64,000 nucleotides of DNA from Amycolatopsis mongoliensis. Its GTDB lineage: Bacteria; Actinomycetota; Actinomycetes; Mycobacteriales; Pseudonocardiaceae. Under the pieces are notes generated by a model, which saw only the letters and a program-made list of their open reading frames with translations, was not told the origin of the DNA and searched no databases. The stretch lies in the NCBI RefSeq assembly GCF_030285665.1, contig NZ_CP127295.1, positions 3,348,001-3,412,000 of the forward strand. Direction: 5' to 3'. Each line of letters starts with the position of its first letter. The first letter of the stretch is position 1. The position numbers and the translations under genes were made by a program. Positions 34,721 to 44,577 of this stretch are shown here, one piece after another.

Positions 34721-35662
34721 GTGATCGTCGTAGGCGGAGAAGCTCTGGTCGACCTGGTTCCCGGTGACCCCTTGGATTCCACTGTGGACGGTGGGCTGCG
34801 CGCGCTGCTGCCCCGCCTCGGCGGCGGGCCGTACAACGTCGCGCTGGCGGCCGGCCGCCTCGGCGTGCCGACGGCGTTCCTCTCGCGCGTGTCCACCGAC
34901 CGCTTCGGCGACGCGATGGTCGAGCGCCTGCACGCCTCGGACGTCGACACGTCGCTGCTGCAGCGCGGCGACGAGCCGACGACGCTCGCCGTCGTCGCGC
35001 TCGACGCGAAGGGTGCCGCGCGCTACACGTTCTACGTCGAGGGCACCGCGGACCGGCTCGTCGCGGACCCGGGCCCGCTGCCGGGCACCGTGACCGCGCT
35101 CTCGCTGGGCACCCTCGGGATGGTCCTCGAGCCCGGCGCGTCGGCGTACGAGGCGATGCTGCGGCGCGAGGCCGCCCGCGGTGTGCTGACCGTCCTCGAC
35201 CCCAACATCCGCGAGGCTTTGATCACCGATCCGGCCGCCTACCGCGCCCGGTTCGCGTCCTGGCTGCCGGACGTCCGGCTGCTCAAGATCTCCGACGACG
35301 ACGCCGCGTGGCTGACCGAGGGGGCCGACCCGGTCGCCGCCGCGAAGACGTGGATCGAGTCCGGTGTGGACGCCGTGGTGCTCACCCGGGGCGCCGACGG
35401 CGTCGCGGTGATCACCGCCGCAGGTGAGCTGGCCCACGTGCCGTCGCGAAAGGTCACCGTCCGCGACACCATCGGCGCCGGCGACACCGTGCAGGGCGCC
35501 CTGCTGGCCTGGCTGCACACCCGCGACGTCACCGACCTGGCCTCACTCGACGCGGGAGCGTGGCGCGAGGCGCTGGAGTTCGCGGCGAAAGCGGCGTCCA
35601 TCACCGTTTCGCGGAGCGGGGCCGAGCCGCCCACGTCCGCCGATATGGCGTCCACCGTGTGA
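34721..35662 (+). CDS. PfkB-family carbohydrate kinase
   Basis: A 313-residue ribokinase-fold sugar kinase. GGGPYNVALAAGRLG is the N-terminal substrate motif, LDPNIREALI the middle motif, and RDTIGAGDTVQGALLAWL the C-terminal anion hole with the catalytic aspartate. Family members use fructose, ribose or nucleosides; IRE in the middle motif and the size are most like fructokinase. GTG at 34721 with hardly any ribosome site may be leaderless. It stands alone. Confidence 0.9.
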   Translation: MIVVGGEALVDLVPGDPLDSTVDGGLRALLPRLGGGPYNVALAAGRLGVPTAFLSRVSTDRFGDAMVERLHASDVDTSLLQRGDEPTTLAVVALDAKGAARYTFYVEGTADRLVADPGPLPGTVTALSLGTLGMVLEPGASAYEAMLRREAARGVLTVLDPNIREALITDPAAYRARFASWLPDVRLLKISDDDAAWLTEGADPVAAAKTWIESGVDAVVLTRGADGVAVITAAGELAHVPSRKVTVRDTIGAGDTVQGALLAWLHTRDVTDLASLDAGAWREALEFAAKAASITVSRSGAEPPTSADMASTV

Positions 35663-35860
35663 ACCTGGTCCCAAAGGGGCACCCAGGAGCAACGTCACCG
35701 CTGCGCGAACGCACGTATCTCGACTAGCGTAGAGAGGCATTCTTCATACCCCAGCGGGGCGGTGTGCAGCGAGGCGCCAGTGTTTCCTCGCGTGAACACG
35801 TGGCTACCTGTGGAACCCGCAGGCGCCGCCGACCCGTGACGAAACGTGAGAGGGACTTGC

Positions 35861-37177
<1,317 letters not shown>

Positions 37178-37196
37178 TTCTTTCAGCTGATCGATG

Positions 37197-37230
37197 AGCG
37201 CCCCGTCGTGCACCCGCACGGCGGGGCGCT
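37197..37230. terminator. terminator of gltA
   Basis: AGCGCCCCG pairs with CGGGGCGCT, with an inner GTGC/GCAC stem, then CTTATCG. Located between gltA and phr. Confidence 0.8.
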
Positions 37231-37244
37231 TATCGTTGTCCGTC

Positions 37245-38591
37245 GTGACTCGAGAAGCACCCGTCGTCCTGTGGTTCCGTCGCGACCTGCGGCTGGGCGA
37301 TCACGCCGCCCTGCTCGAAGCCTCGAAGCACAGCAAGCACGTCCTCGCGCTGTACGTCCTCGACGAGGCGCTGCTGAAGCCGGGCGGTGCCCCGCGCGAG
37401 GCGTTCCTGTACGGGTGCCTGGAGAAGCTGGACGAGCAGCTCGGCGGACGGCTGATGCTGGTGCGCGGCGAACCCGCGGCCGAGGTCGTGAAGGCCGCGA
37501 AGAAGATCGGTGCCGCGGCAGTGCACGTCAGCGCCGACACCGGACCCTATGGTCGCCGCCGGGACGCCGAAGTCGCGAAAGCGTTGGCGGAGAACAACAT
37601 GGACTGGGTCGAGACGGGCTCGCCGTACGCCGTGACGCCGGGGCGCGTCACCAAGCCGGACGGCGATCCGTACCGCGTCTTCACGCCGTTCTTCCGGGCG
37701 TGGACCGCGCACGGGTGGCGCGGGCCCGCCGACACCGGACCGTCCCTTGTGGACTGGGTGGAGCCGCCGCGCTCGCTGAAGATCCCCAAGCCGCCCAAGG
37801 TTTCCGCGACGCTGCCCGAGCCGGGTGAGCAGGCCGCGCTGGACGTCTGGCACGAGTTCCTGGACGACGGCGTCGAGACCTACGACTCCGATCGTGATCG
37901 CCCGGACCGCGAAGGCACGACCCGGCTTTCGCCGTACCTGCGCTGGGGCTGCGTCCACCCGCGGACGCTGCTGGCCGACCTGGCGGGGGACGACCGCGCC
38001 GGCGCGAAGTCGTTGCGCAGCGAGCTCTGCTGGCGCGAGTTCCACGCCGACGTCCTGTGGCACCGCCCGGAAACCGCGCGGAAGAACTACGACAAGCGGT
38101 TCGACGGGATGAAGCACGATGACGACCGCGAGGCCTTCGAACGGTGGTGCGCGGGCAAGACGGGCTACCCGATCGTCGACGCCGGGATGCGGCAGCTGCT
38201 GGCCGAGGGCTGGATCCACAACCGCGTCCGGATGGTCGTCGCGAGCTTCCTGGTCAAGGACCTGCACCTGCCGTGGTGGCTCGGCGCTCGGCACTTCATG
38301 AAGCACCTCGTCGACGGCGACCTCGCGTCCAACCAGCTGAACTGGCAGTGGGTCGCCGGCTCCGGCACCGACGCGGCGCCGTACTTCCGGATCTTCAACC
38401 CGACGACGCAGGGGGAGAAGTTCGACCCGAACGGCGACTACGTCCGCAAGTACGTGCCGGAGCTGCGCGCCGTCGCCGGGAAGGCCGTCCACAAGCTGAA
38501 GGACCGCCCGAAGGAGTACCCGGAGCCCATGGTCGACCACGCCCACGAGCGCCAGGTTTCCTTGGAGCGGTACGGAAAGATCACTTCATAG
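37245..38591 (+). CDS. phr: deoxyribodipyrimidine photo-lyase
   Basis: A 448-residue class I CPD photolyase that repairs UV dimers in blue light. The N-terminal photolyase domain starts PVVLWFRRDLRLGDHAAL; the FAD domain has LSPYLRWGCVHPR, CWREFHADVLWHRP, and the highly conserved block with GWIHNRVRMVVASFL, DGDLASNQLNWQW and GTDAAPYFRIFNP. GTG at 37245 is chosen because the residues before it are not conserved and are encoded by the gltA terminator. The 3' end overlaps the convergent glycosyltransferase gene by 11 bases. Confidence 0.96.
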   Translation: MTREAPVVLWFRRDLRLGDHAALLEASKHSKHVLALYVLDEALLKPGGAPREAFLYGCLEKLDEQLGGRLMLVRGEPAAEVVKAAKKIGAAAVHVSADTGPYGRRRDAEVAKALAENNMDWVETGSPYAVTPGRVTKPDGDPYRVFTPFFRAWTAHGWRGPADTGPSLVDWVEPPRSLKIPKPPKVSATLPEPGEQAALDVWHEFLDDGVETYDSDRDRPDREGTTRLSPYLRWGCVHPRTLLADLAGDDRAGAKSLRSELCWREFHADVLWHRPETARKNYDKRFDGMKHDDDREAFERWCAGKTGYPIVDAGMRQLLAEGWIHNRVRMVVASFLVKDLHLPWWLGARHFMKHLVDGDLASNQLNWQWVAGSGTDAAPYFRIFNPTTQGEKFDPNGDYVRKYVPELRAVAGKAVHKLKDRPKEYPEPMVDHAHERQVSLERYGKITS

Positions 38592-39783
38592 CGTCGAGGA
38601 CCAGCTTCGCCGCCACTTCCGCGCCGTCGGTCCGGATCGTGGCGGCGACGGCGGTCGCGCACGCTTGGGCTTCGAAGGCCGTCTTGAGCGCGGAGGACAG
38701 GGATTCGACGGTCGGCACCGGGCCGTCGTGCGCCGCGCCTATGCCCAGCTCGGCGACGCGGCCGGCCCAGTACGGCTGGTCGCCGCCCTGCGGGACCACC
38801 ACCTGAGGCGCGCCCGACCGGGTGGCGGTCGTCGTGGTGCCCGCGCCGCCGTGGTGGACGACGGCGGCGCACCGGCCGAACAGCGCCTGGTGGTTGACCT
38901 CGCCGACGACGAAGCAGTCGTCCCGGTCATCGGCCAGGCCCAGATCGGCCCAGCCCTGGCCGACGACCGCCCGGCGGCCGTGCGCGCGGATCACCTCGAT
39001 GGCAACGCGCGCGGCGTCCTGCGAAGCGCGCATGGGCATGCTGCCGAAGCCCGCGTACACGGGGGGTTCGCCGGCGTTCAGGAACGCCTCGAGGCCGGCC
39101 GGGAGCGGGCGGTCGTCCGGCACGATCCACGCGCCGGTCTGCACGACGTCGAGCTCGGCCGTCTCGCGCCACGGGTCGAGCACCGGGTCCGTCGCCAGCA
39201 GCGGGCGGTCGCCGAGCACGTAGCCGAGGACGCCGCCCACCGGCGGCAGGCCGTGGGCCGCCCGCTGGGCGTCGAGCGGCGTCTTGAACAGCGCGTCGAT
39301 GTTCCGGGCCTCCAGCTCCCACAGCGCCCGGTGGCCGGTGTCCGACGGGAGCGAGAGGTTCGCGTGCGTCAGCCGCGGTGGGTGGTGCGGTGTCGGCAGC
39401 GTGAGCTGCTGGAACGTCGCGTACAGGTAGGGGATGCCCCGCTGCTCGGCCACCGACCGCGCGCCCGCCACGGCGGGCACCAGGCCGGTCGCCACCACCG
39501 CGTCGCACCCTTGCGCGCCCGCGGCGAACTGCGCGGCGATCAGCTCGGCCGCGCGCTCGGGAAGCCCTTTCGCCGTCGGCGGCTTCGCCCCGGTGACCAG
39601 CGGCCGCACGGCCTGGCCGACCGGCACCATCTCCACGCCGACGCCGGTCAGCCGCCGCGCGAACTCCTCGTCGGGCGGCGCGCACACCCGCACGTCGGCA
39701 CCGCGCGCCCGCAGCCGCACCGCGAGCGCCACCAGCGGCTCGACGCCCCCGCGCGAGTCATACCCGGACAACAGAACACGCAC
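38581..39783 (-). CDS. GT1 glycosyltransferase, similar to glycopeptide-antibiotic Gtf enzymes
   Basis: A 400-residue GT-B-fold enzyme. MRVLLSGYDSRGGVEPLVAL at the start and HHGGAGTTTTATRSGAP, then PQGGDQPYWAGRVAELG, match the actinomycete natural-product glycosyltransferases, in particular GtfA-E of vancomycin-type clusters. No other glycopeptide gene is near, and the gene is flanked by phr and an ABC operon, so it is an orphan that may glycosylate another compound or an exogenous macrolide. ATG at 39783. It converges with phr and overlaps its last 11 bases. Confidence 0.9.
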   Translation of the reverse strand: MRVLLSGYDSRGGVEPLVALAVRLRARGADVRVCAPPDEEFARRLTGVGVEMVPVGQAVRPLVTGAKPPTAKGLPERAAELIAAQFAAGAQGCDAVVATGLVPAVAGARSVAEQRGIPYLYATFQQLTLPTPHHPPRLTHANLSLPSDTGHRALWELEARNIDALFKTPLDAQRAAHGLPPVGGVLGYVLGDRPLLATDPVLDPWRETAELDVVQTGAWIVPDDRPLPAGLEAFLNAGEPPVYAGFGSMPMRASQDAARVAIEVIRAHGRRAVVGQGWADLGLADDRDDCFVVGEVNHQALFGRCAAVVHHGGAGTTTTATRSGAPQVVVPQGGDQPYWAGRVAELGIGAAHDGPVPTVESLSSALKTAFEAQACATAVAATIRTDGAEVAAKLVLDAMK

Positions 39784-39880
39784 TCGATCACTCCCGATTC
39801 CGCGGATCTCCGGTCAGGACGGTGATTCTGCGGCAAGAACCGGGTCTTGCCGCAAGCCCGGGGGTGCGCTATAACGTGAG

Positions 39881-39910
39881 AAGGGGAAGGGGCCGGTGCT
39901 CCTTCCCCTT
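39881..39910. terminator. hairpin after the XRE/ABC operon
   Basis: AAGGGGAAGG pairs with CCTTCCCCTT across a 10-base loop, about 35 bases after the stop of the ABC permease gene on the minus strand. Confidence 0.65.
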
Positions 39911-39945
39911 CGTCGTCCGTCGTAGACGGACACTGTGGACGGACC

Positions 39946-41136
39946 TCAGCCGCGCAGGGCTTCCGACAGCTTGATCCGGCTGCCGATGCGCAGCACGCTG
40001 TTGCCGTAGATCTTGCCGCCCAGCCAGGTCAGCAAGGCGACGAGCGCGACGGTAAGCCCGAGCGAGAGCGCGATCTCCCAGCCCGCCGCCGCACCGGTCG
40101 AGATCCGGGCCGGCATCAGGATCGGCGAGAGCAGCGGGATGAGCGAAAGCACCTTCGCCCCGGTCCCCGACGGGTCCTGCAGCAGCAGGTTGATCCCGGC
40201 GATGAACCCGACGACGAGGATGATGTTGAGCGGGGAGACGACCGACTGGGTGTCCTCCTGCCGCGACACCAGCGACCCCAGCGCGCCGTAGATCGTCGCG
40301 TACAGCAGGAACCCGAGCAGGTACCAGAGCAGGCCCCACAGCAGCGTGCCGGTGGCGAAGCCGGACAGGCTGAACACGCCGGTCACCGACGCCGCGACCA
40401 GCCCGGCCGCGCCGAGGATCACCAGCTGCGTCAAGCCGACCAGGCCGAGCCCGATCACCTTGCCCAGCAGCAACTGCCACGGCCGCACGCTGGCGAGCAG
40501 GATCTCCACGACCCGGCTCGACTTCTCCTCGACGACGCCCTGGGCGACCATGGTCCCGTAGGTGATGATGCTGATGTAGAGCAGGAACGCCACGATCAGC
40601 CCGACGATGAGCCGCTGCGTGTGGTCGGCGGGTTCCGGTGAGAGAGCGTCGTCGCGCACGTGAGTGCCGTTGACCTGCGCCATCACGTCGGCGGGCTCCA
40701 GCTGCGCGGACGACAACACGCCGTCGAGCACCTGCTGCTGGGCGACCTGGTCGAGCACCCGGCGCAGTTGATCGTCCAAAGAGGACTTGTAGGTGGCGGT
40801 CAGCTTCGCCGCGCTGCCCGAGACGAGCGCGTCGAGGTCGCCGTCCTCGACCTTCTTGCGGCCCTCGGCTGGATCGGTCACGACGACCGTCGAGATCTCC
40901 CGGCCGGACAGGGCGGCTTCGGTCTGCAGCTGCTGGGCGATCCCGATCGCCTGGCCGGTCAGCCCGACCTCGTTCTTGTCCGCCGAACCCGCCAGCGCGG
41001 TCTGGAACCCGACGTACCCCAGCAGCAGCACCAGCAGCACGGCCGTGCCGATGACGAACGAGCGGGTGCGCAGCCGGGTGTTCAGCTCGCGCTTCATCAC
41101 GAGCCAGACGGCCCGGCGGGCACTGAGCTTCCTCAT
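39946..41136 (-). CDS. ABC-2 family permease, NatB-like
   Basis: A 396-residue permease. One membrane segment at about 26-46 is followed by a large extracytoplasmic region to residue 195, then five segments. MVAQGVVEEKSSRVVEILLASVRPWQLLLGK (cited by its ends MVAQGVVEEK and LLLGK) is the hallmark cytoplasmic loop of NatB/YhaP-type exporters of sodium or drugs. ATG at 41136 overlaps the ATPase stop (ATGA). Last gene of an overlapping operon that begins with an XRE regulator. Confidence 0.92.
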   Translation of the reverse strand: MRKLSARRAVWLVMKRELNTRLRTRSFVIGTAVLLVLLLGYVGFQTALAGSADKNEVGLTGQAIGIAQQLQTEAALSGREISTVVVTDPAEGRKKVEDGDLDALVSGSAAKLTATYKSSLDDQLRRVLDQVAQQQVLDGVLSSAQLEPADVMAQVNGTHVRDDALSPEPADHTQRLIVGLIVAFLLYISIITYGTMVAQGVVEEKSSRVVEILLASVRPWQLLLGKVIGLGLVGLTQLVILGAAGLVAASVTGVFSLSGFATGTLLWGLLWYLLGFLLYATIYGALGSLVSRQEDTQSVVSPLNIILVVGFIAGINLLLQDPSGTGAKVLSLIPLLSPILMPARISTGAAAGWEIALSLGLTVALVALLTWLGGKIYGNSVLRIGSRIKLSEALRG

Positions 41137-42062
41137 CGCGGTTCCCCCTCTTTCGAACCGGCACCGTCGGACACGGCGTCGCGGAAGAGCTCGGTCAGCG
41201 ACCGGCGACGGCGGCTGAACTCGGTGACCGGCCCGGTCGCCAAAGCCGCGGCGAGCACGGCCTGGTCGTCGGCGCCCGGGTCGAGGTCCAACACGGTGGT
41301 GGTGCCGTTCTCCTCCAGCACGCGCACGCCGGGCAGGCCCGCGGCCCAGCCGGGGCGCGCGGCCGGGGCGGTGACCACGAGCTTGCTGCGCGCGCTCGAA
41401 GTCAGCTCGCCGACGGTGCCGACGGCCACCATCCGGCCGGTGCGGATGATCCCGACCCGGTCGCACAGCCGCTCGACGAGGTCGAGCTGGTGGCTGGAGA
41501 AGACGACCGGCACGCCGGTCGCGGCCTTCTCGCGCAGCACGCCGCTCATGACGTCGACGGCCAGCGGGTCGAGGCCGGAGAACGGCTCGTCGAGCACCAG
41601 CACGGCCGGGTCGTGCACCAGCGCGGCGGCCAGCTGGACGCGCTGCTGGTTGCCGAGGCTCAGCTTCTGCACCTCGTCCTTGCGGCGGTCGGCCAAGCCG
41701 AGCCTGCTGATCCAGTTCTCCGCGTTGCGGTGGGCCTCGTTCGCGCTGAGGCCGTGCAGCTCGGCGAGGTAGATCAGCTGCTCGAGGACCTTCATCTTCG
41801 GGTAGAGCCCGCGTTCCTCGGGCATGTAGCCGATGTGCGTGCGGGCCTCGTGCGTGATCTTTTCGCCGCCGAACCGGACCTCACCGCCGTCGGCGGCGAG
41901 CACCCCCAGCGCGATCCGCATGGTCGTCGTCTTGCCGGCGCCGTTGCTGCCGACGAAGCCGAACAGCTCCCCGGCGCGGACGTCGAACGTGACGCCGTCC
42001 AGCGCGACCTTCGCGCCGTAGCGCTTGGAGATCCCGTCGATCTCCAGCGTCCCCTCAGTCAT
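41133..42062 (-). CDS. ABC transporter ATP-binding protein, NatA-like
   Basis: A 309-residue ATPase with Walker A GSNGAGKTTTMR at 38-49, signature LSLGNQQRVQLAAALVHDP, Walker B VLVLDEPFSGLD and H-loop FSSHQLDLVERL. The LGNQQ variant of the signature is typical for the NatA/YhaQ group. Its first codons overlap the end of the preceding membrane-protein gene by 8 bases. It energises the NatB-like permease that follows. Confidence 0.95.
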   Translation of the reverse strand: MTEGTLEIDGISKRYGAKVALDGVTFDVRAGELFGFVGSNGAGKTTTMRIALGVLAADGGEVRFGGEKITHEARTHIGYMPEERGLYPKMKVLEQLIYLAELHGLSANEAHRNAENWISRLGLADRRKDEVQKLSLGNQQRVQLAAALVHDPAVLVLDEPFSGLDPLAVDVMSGVLREKAATGVPVVFSSHQLDLVERLCDRVGIIRTGRMVAVGTVGELTSSARSKLVVTAPAARPGWAAGLPGVRVLEENGTTTVLDLDPGADDQAVLAAALATGPVTEFSRRRRSLTELFRDAVSDGAGSKEGEPR

Positions 42063-42603
42063 TCCCCATCCCCTCTTCGAAGTCCTCGGGGTCGTCGTCC
42101 GGCAGCGACCAGCCCAGCACGATGGTCGGCATGGTGGTGCCGGTGACCAGCAGCGCCGACAGCATCATCGCGCCGCGGACGCCGCCGTCTTCGGTGTGGG
42201 CGACCAGCAGGCCGTAGATCATCGCGACGATCATCAGGTAGCTGAGGATCTGGAACCCGGCGTAGGTGACGCGGTGGCGCCACTCGCGCTCGCGTTCGTC
42301 CAGCAACCGCGAGAAGCCGCCGCTCATCCGGCCGGTGAGGATCCGCAGCAGTACGAAGGTGCCGCCGCCCAGCAGGATGCTGCCGCACCAGAGCGCGCCG
42401 TACAGCCAGTCGCTGCCGGTGGTGAAGATCGACGCGCTGACGATCAGCCCGAGGTCGGCGAGCGCCAGCGCGGCGACCAGCGGCCGCCGGTGCCGCCGGT
42501 CGCGCCAGCCGGGCAGCCGCCGGGCGTGCCGCAGTTCGCGCTCGTCCATCTTGTCCAGCTGACGTTCCCAGTAGGCCGCGAGCCGGCCCGGTCGTTCGGT
42601 CAT
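42055..42603 (-). CDS. membrane protein of unknown function in the XRE/ABC operon
   Basis: A 182-residue protein. The first 48 residues are charged (WERQLDKMDERELRHARRLPG), then four hydrophobic segments follow (about 50-66, 75-98, 122-145, 150-170) and an acidic tail DDDPEDFEEG. I do not recognise a family. It sits between the XRE regulator and the ABC pair with overlaps on both sides (ATGA with the regulator, 8 bases with the ATPase), so it is probably a partner or sensor for the transporter. Confidence 0.8.
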   Translation of the reverse strand: MTERPGRLAAYWERQLDKMDERELRHARRLPGWRDRRHRRPLVAALALADLGLIVSASIFTTGSDWLYGALWCGSILLGGGTFVLLRILTGRMSGGFSRLLDEREREWRHRVTYAGFQILSYLMIVAMIYGLLVAHTEDGGVRGAMMLSALLVTGTTMPTIVLGWSLPDDDPEDFEEGMGND

Positions 42604-42869
42604 GCTCCCCCCTCGCGGTAGACCTGGGTGGACAGCGGCGTGAACGGCGCGCGGCTGAACACCGCTTCGACCGGCAGGTCGAACACCGCGCAGATCCGGA
42701 AGGCCAGGTCCAGGCTCGGATAGTGATCGCCCCGCTCGAGAGCGCCGATGGTTTGCGGATTGACCTCGACGGCGTTCGCGAGCGCGGCCCTGCTCAGCCC
42801 GCGCTCGGCCCGGAGCACGGGGAGCCGGTTGTAGATCGGCAGCTCTTTGCCGCGTCTGACCGGACTCAT
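42600..42869 (-). CDS. XRE-family HTH regulator
   Basis: An 89-residue DNA-binding protein with a Cro/CI-type HTH (LRAERGLSRAALANAVEVNP, QTIGALERGDHYPSLDLAF). It is of the small YozG/YvaO kind that often accompanies an integral membrane protein gene. ATG at 42869 is preferred; an upstream start at 42905 would add residues without HTH character. First gene of the four-gene operon 42869-39946, which it probably represses. Confidence 0.9.
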   Translation of the reverse strand: MSPVRRGKELPIYNRLPVLRAERGLSRAALANAVEVNPQTIGALERGDHYPSLDLAFRICAVFDLPVEAVFSRAPFTPLSTQVYREGGA

Positions 42870-42949
42870 GGAAGGTACTGTTGCAAAAACCCAACGAGTC
42901 GTCAACTCAAGAGAACATCAAGTCCGAGTTTTCCGGCTGCCTCGAGCGC

Positions 42950-42996
42950 CCCAATGTGGCCTTCGGTGCGTTGAACGCACCGAAGGCCACATTGGG
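42950..42996. repeat. family B palindrome copy 2
   Basis: CCCAATGTGGCCTTCGGTGC and its complement (23-base arms, 1-base centre). It differs from the copy at 24068 by a compensating pair of changes. Located between the XRE gene start and the glpD stop. Confidence 0.88.
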
Positions 42997-43035
42997 TGCG
43001 CCGGATCAGGTTGGCCTGGCGGGACGACTGCCGGG

Positions 43036-44577
43036 TCAGGCGAGGCCGGCGAGCGACTTGTCGACAAGCTCTGCGACCCGCGGCGCCGCGGCCTCCGCGT
43101 CCGCCGGGATCAACGCCAGCCGCGTCCGGCGCTCCAGCACGTCCGCCACGTCCAGCGCCCCCTCGTTGCGGACCGCCCACACGACCTCGGCCGCCGTGAT
43201 GTCCGCTCCCGGGGCCACCGGGGCCGCGAACTCCGCGTCCAGTTCGCCCAAGGCCGCGACCCGCGGCGCCTCCGTGCCGTAGCGGGCCACCAGCCGGGGC
43301 GCAGCGTCCACAAGAGACAGATCCGACCGCGAAGCCGCCCCGAGCAACGGCAACCGCGCGGTCCGGCACGGGGAAGCACTGAGACCGGCCAGGCGAACCG
43401 CCGCGTCGACCGCGTCCTCCGCCATCCGGCGGTACGTCGTCAGCTTGCCGCCGACGACCGTCAGCAGCCCGTCCGAGCCCACCAGCACCGCGTGCTTGCG
43501 GGACAGGTCCGCCGAACGTCCGCTCGTCCCCTCGACCAGCGGCCGCAGGCCGGCGAACGAGCCCGCCACGTCCGCCCGCGTCAGCGGCCGGGCCAGTACC
43601 GAGGAGGCGAGCGACAACAGGAAGTCCACATCGGACTCGGGAACCGCCGGCACGTCGGGGATCGGGCCCGAGACCGGCTCGTCCGTGAGTCCCAAGTAGA
43701 CGCGGCCGTCCGGCTGGGGGAGCAGGAACACGAACCGGTTGGTCTCGCCCGGCACCCCGATGTTCACCGACGTCGTCCCCATCGGGACCGTGCCCGGCGC
43801 CAGCACCAGGTGCGAACCCAGCGACGGCCGCAGCCGGACCGCGCCGGTCAGCGTCCCCGCCCACACGCCCGTCGCGTTGATCACCTGGCGCGCGTGGATG
43901 TCCAGCGAGTCACCCGAAACGCCGTCGCGGACCCGTACCCGGTCCGCCGACAGCGACGAAGCCGACAGGTGCGTCAAAATGCGGGCGCCGAACGAGGCTG
44001 CCGTCCGCGCCAGGGAAACCACCAACCGCGCGTCGTCGACCAAGGCGCCGTCGTAAGCCAGCAGGGCGCCGCGCAAGCCGTGAGCGGAAAGTCCCGGTGC
44101 CAGAGCCAGAGCCTCGGCAGCAGGGATCGAACGCGGCCGCGGCAGCACCGACGACGGTGTCCGCGCCGCCCGGCGGAGGCCGTCGCCGGCCCGCAGGCCG
44201 GCCGCCACGAGTGCCTGGTGCGCCCGGGATGTGCTGGGGTACAACGGAAACAGCTGCGGCATCGCCCGCGTCAGGTGCGGCGCGGTGCGCGTCATCAGGA
44301 TGCCGCGCTCGACCGCGCTCTCGTGCGCCAGGCCCAGCTCGCCCTTCGCCAGGTACCGCAGGCCGCCGTGCACGAGCTTCGACGACCAGCGGGACGTCCC
44401 GAACGCCAGGTCGTGCGCCTCGACGAGCGCCACCGACAACCCGCGCGAAGCCGCGTCCAGGGCGATGCCCGTTCCGGTCACCCCGCCGCCGACCACGACG
44501 ACGTCGACGCGCTCGCCCGCCGCCAGCTCCGCGAGCTCGCGTTCGCGGCGCCGCGCGTTGAGCGAGCCGGACGTCAT
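43036..44577 (-). CDS. glpD: glycerol-3-phosphate dehydrogenase
   Basis: A 513-residue FAD enzyme that oxidises glycerol-3-phosphate to DHAP at the membrane. The Rossmann motif is VVVVGGGVTGTGIALDAASRG, followed by SSKLVHGGLRYL, and VVGGKLTTYRRMAED near residue 370 is the substrate-side signature. Length fits GlpD. ATG at 44577 overlaps the TetR stop (ATGA), so both are one operon. The divergent AGPS-like gene suggests that DHAP made here may feed an ether-lipid-like reaction. Confidence 0.93.
   Translation of the reverse strand: MTSGSLNARRRERELAELAAGERVDVVVVGGGVTGTGIALDAASRGLSVALVEAHDLAFGTSRWSSKLVHGGLRYLAKGELGLAHESAVERGILMTRTAPHLTRAMPQLFPLYPSTSRAHQALVAAGLRAGDGLRRAARTPSSVLPRPRSIPAAEALALAPGLSAHGLRGALLAYDGALVDDARLVVSLARTAASFGARILTHLSASSLSADRVRVRDGVSGDSLDIHARQVINATGVWAGTLTGAVRLRPSLGSHLVLAPGTVPMGTTSVNIGVPGETNRFVFLLPQPDGRVYLGLTDEPVSGPIPDVPAVPESDVDFLLSLASSVLARPLTRADVAGSFAGLRPLVEGTSGRSADLSRKHAVLVGSDGLLTVVGGKLTTYRRMAEDAVDAAVRLAGLSASPCRTARLPLLGAASRSDLSLVDAAPRLVARYGTEAPRVAALGELDAEFAAPVAPGADITAAEVVWAVRNEGALDVADVLERRTRLALIPADAEAAAPRVAELVDKSLAGLA

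Noticed and set aside
38581..39783. Part of a glycopeptide biosynthetic gene cluster
   Set aside because: Only the glycosyltransferase fits; neighbours are photolyase, ABC operon and housekeeping genes.
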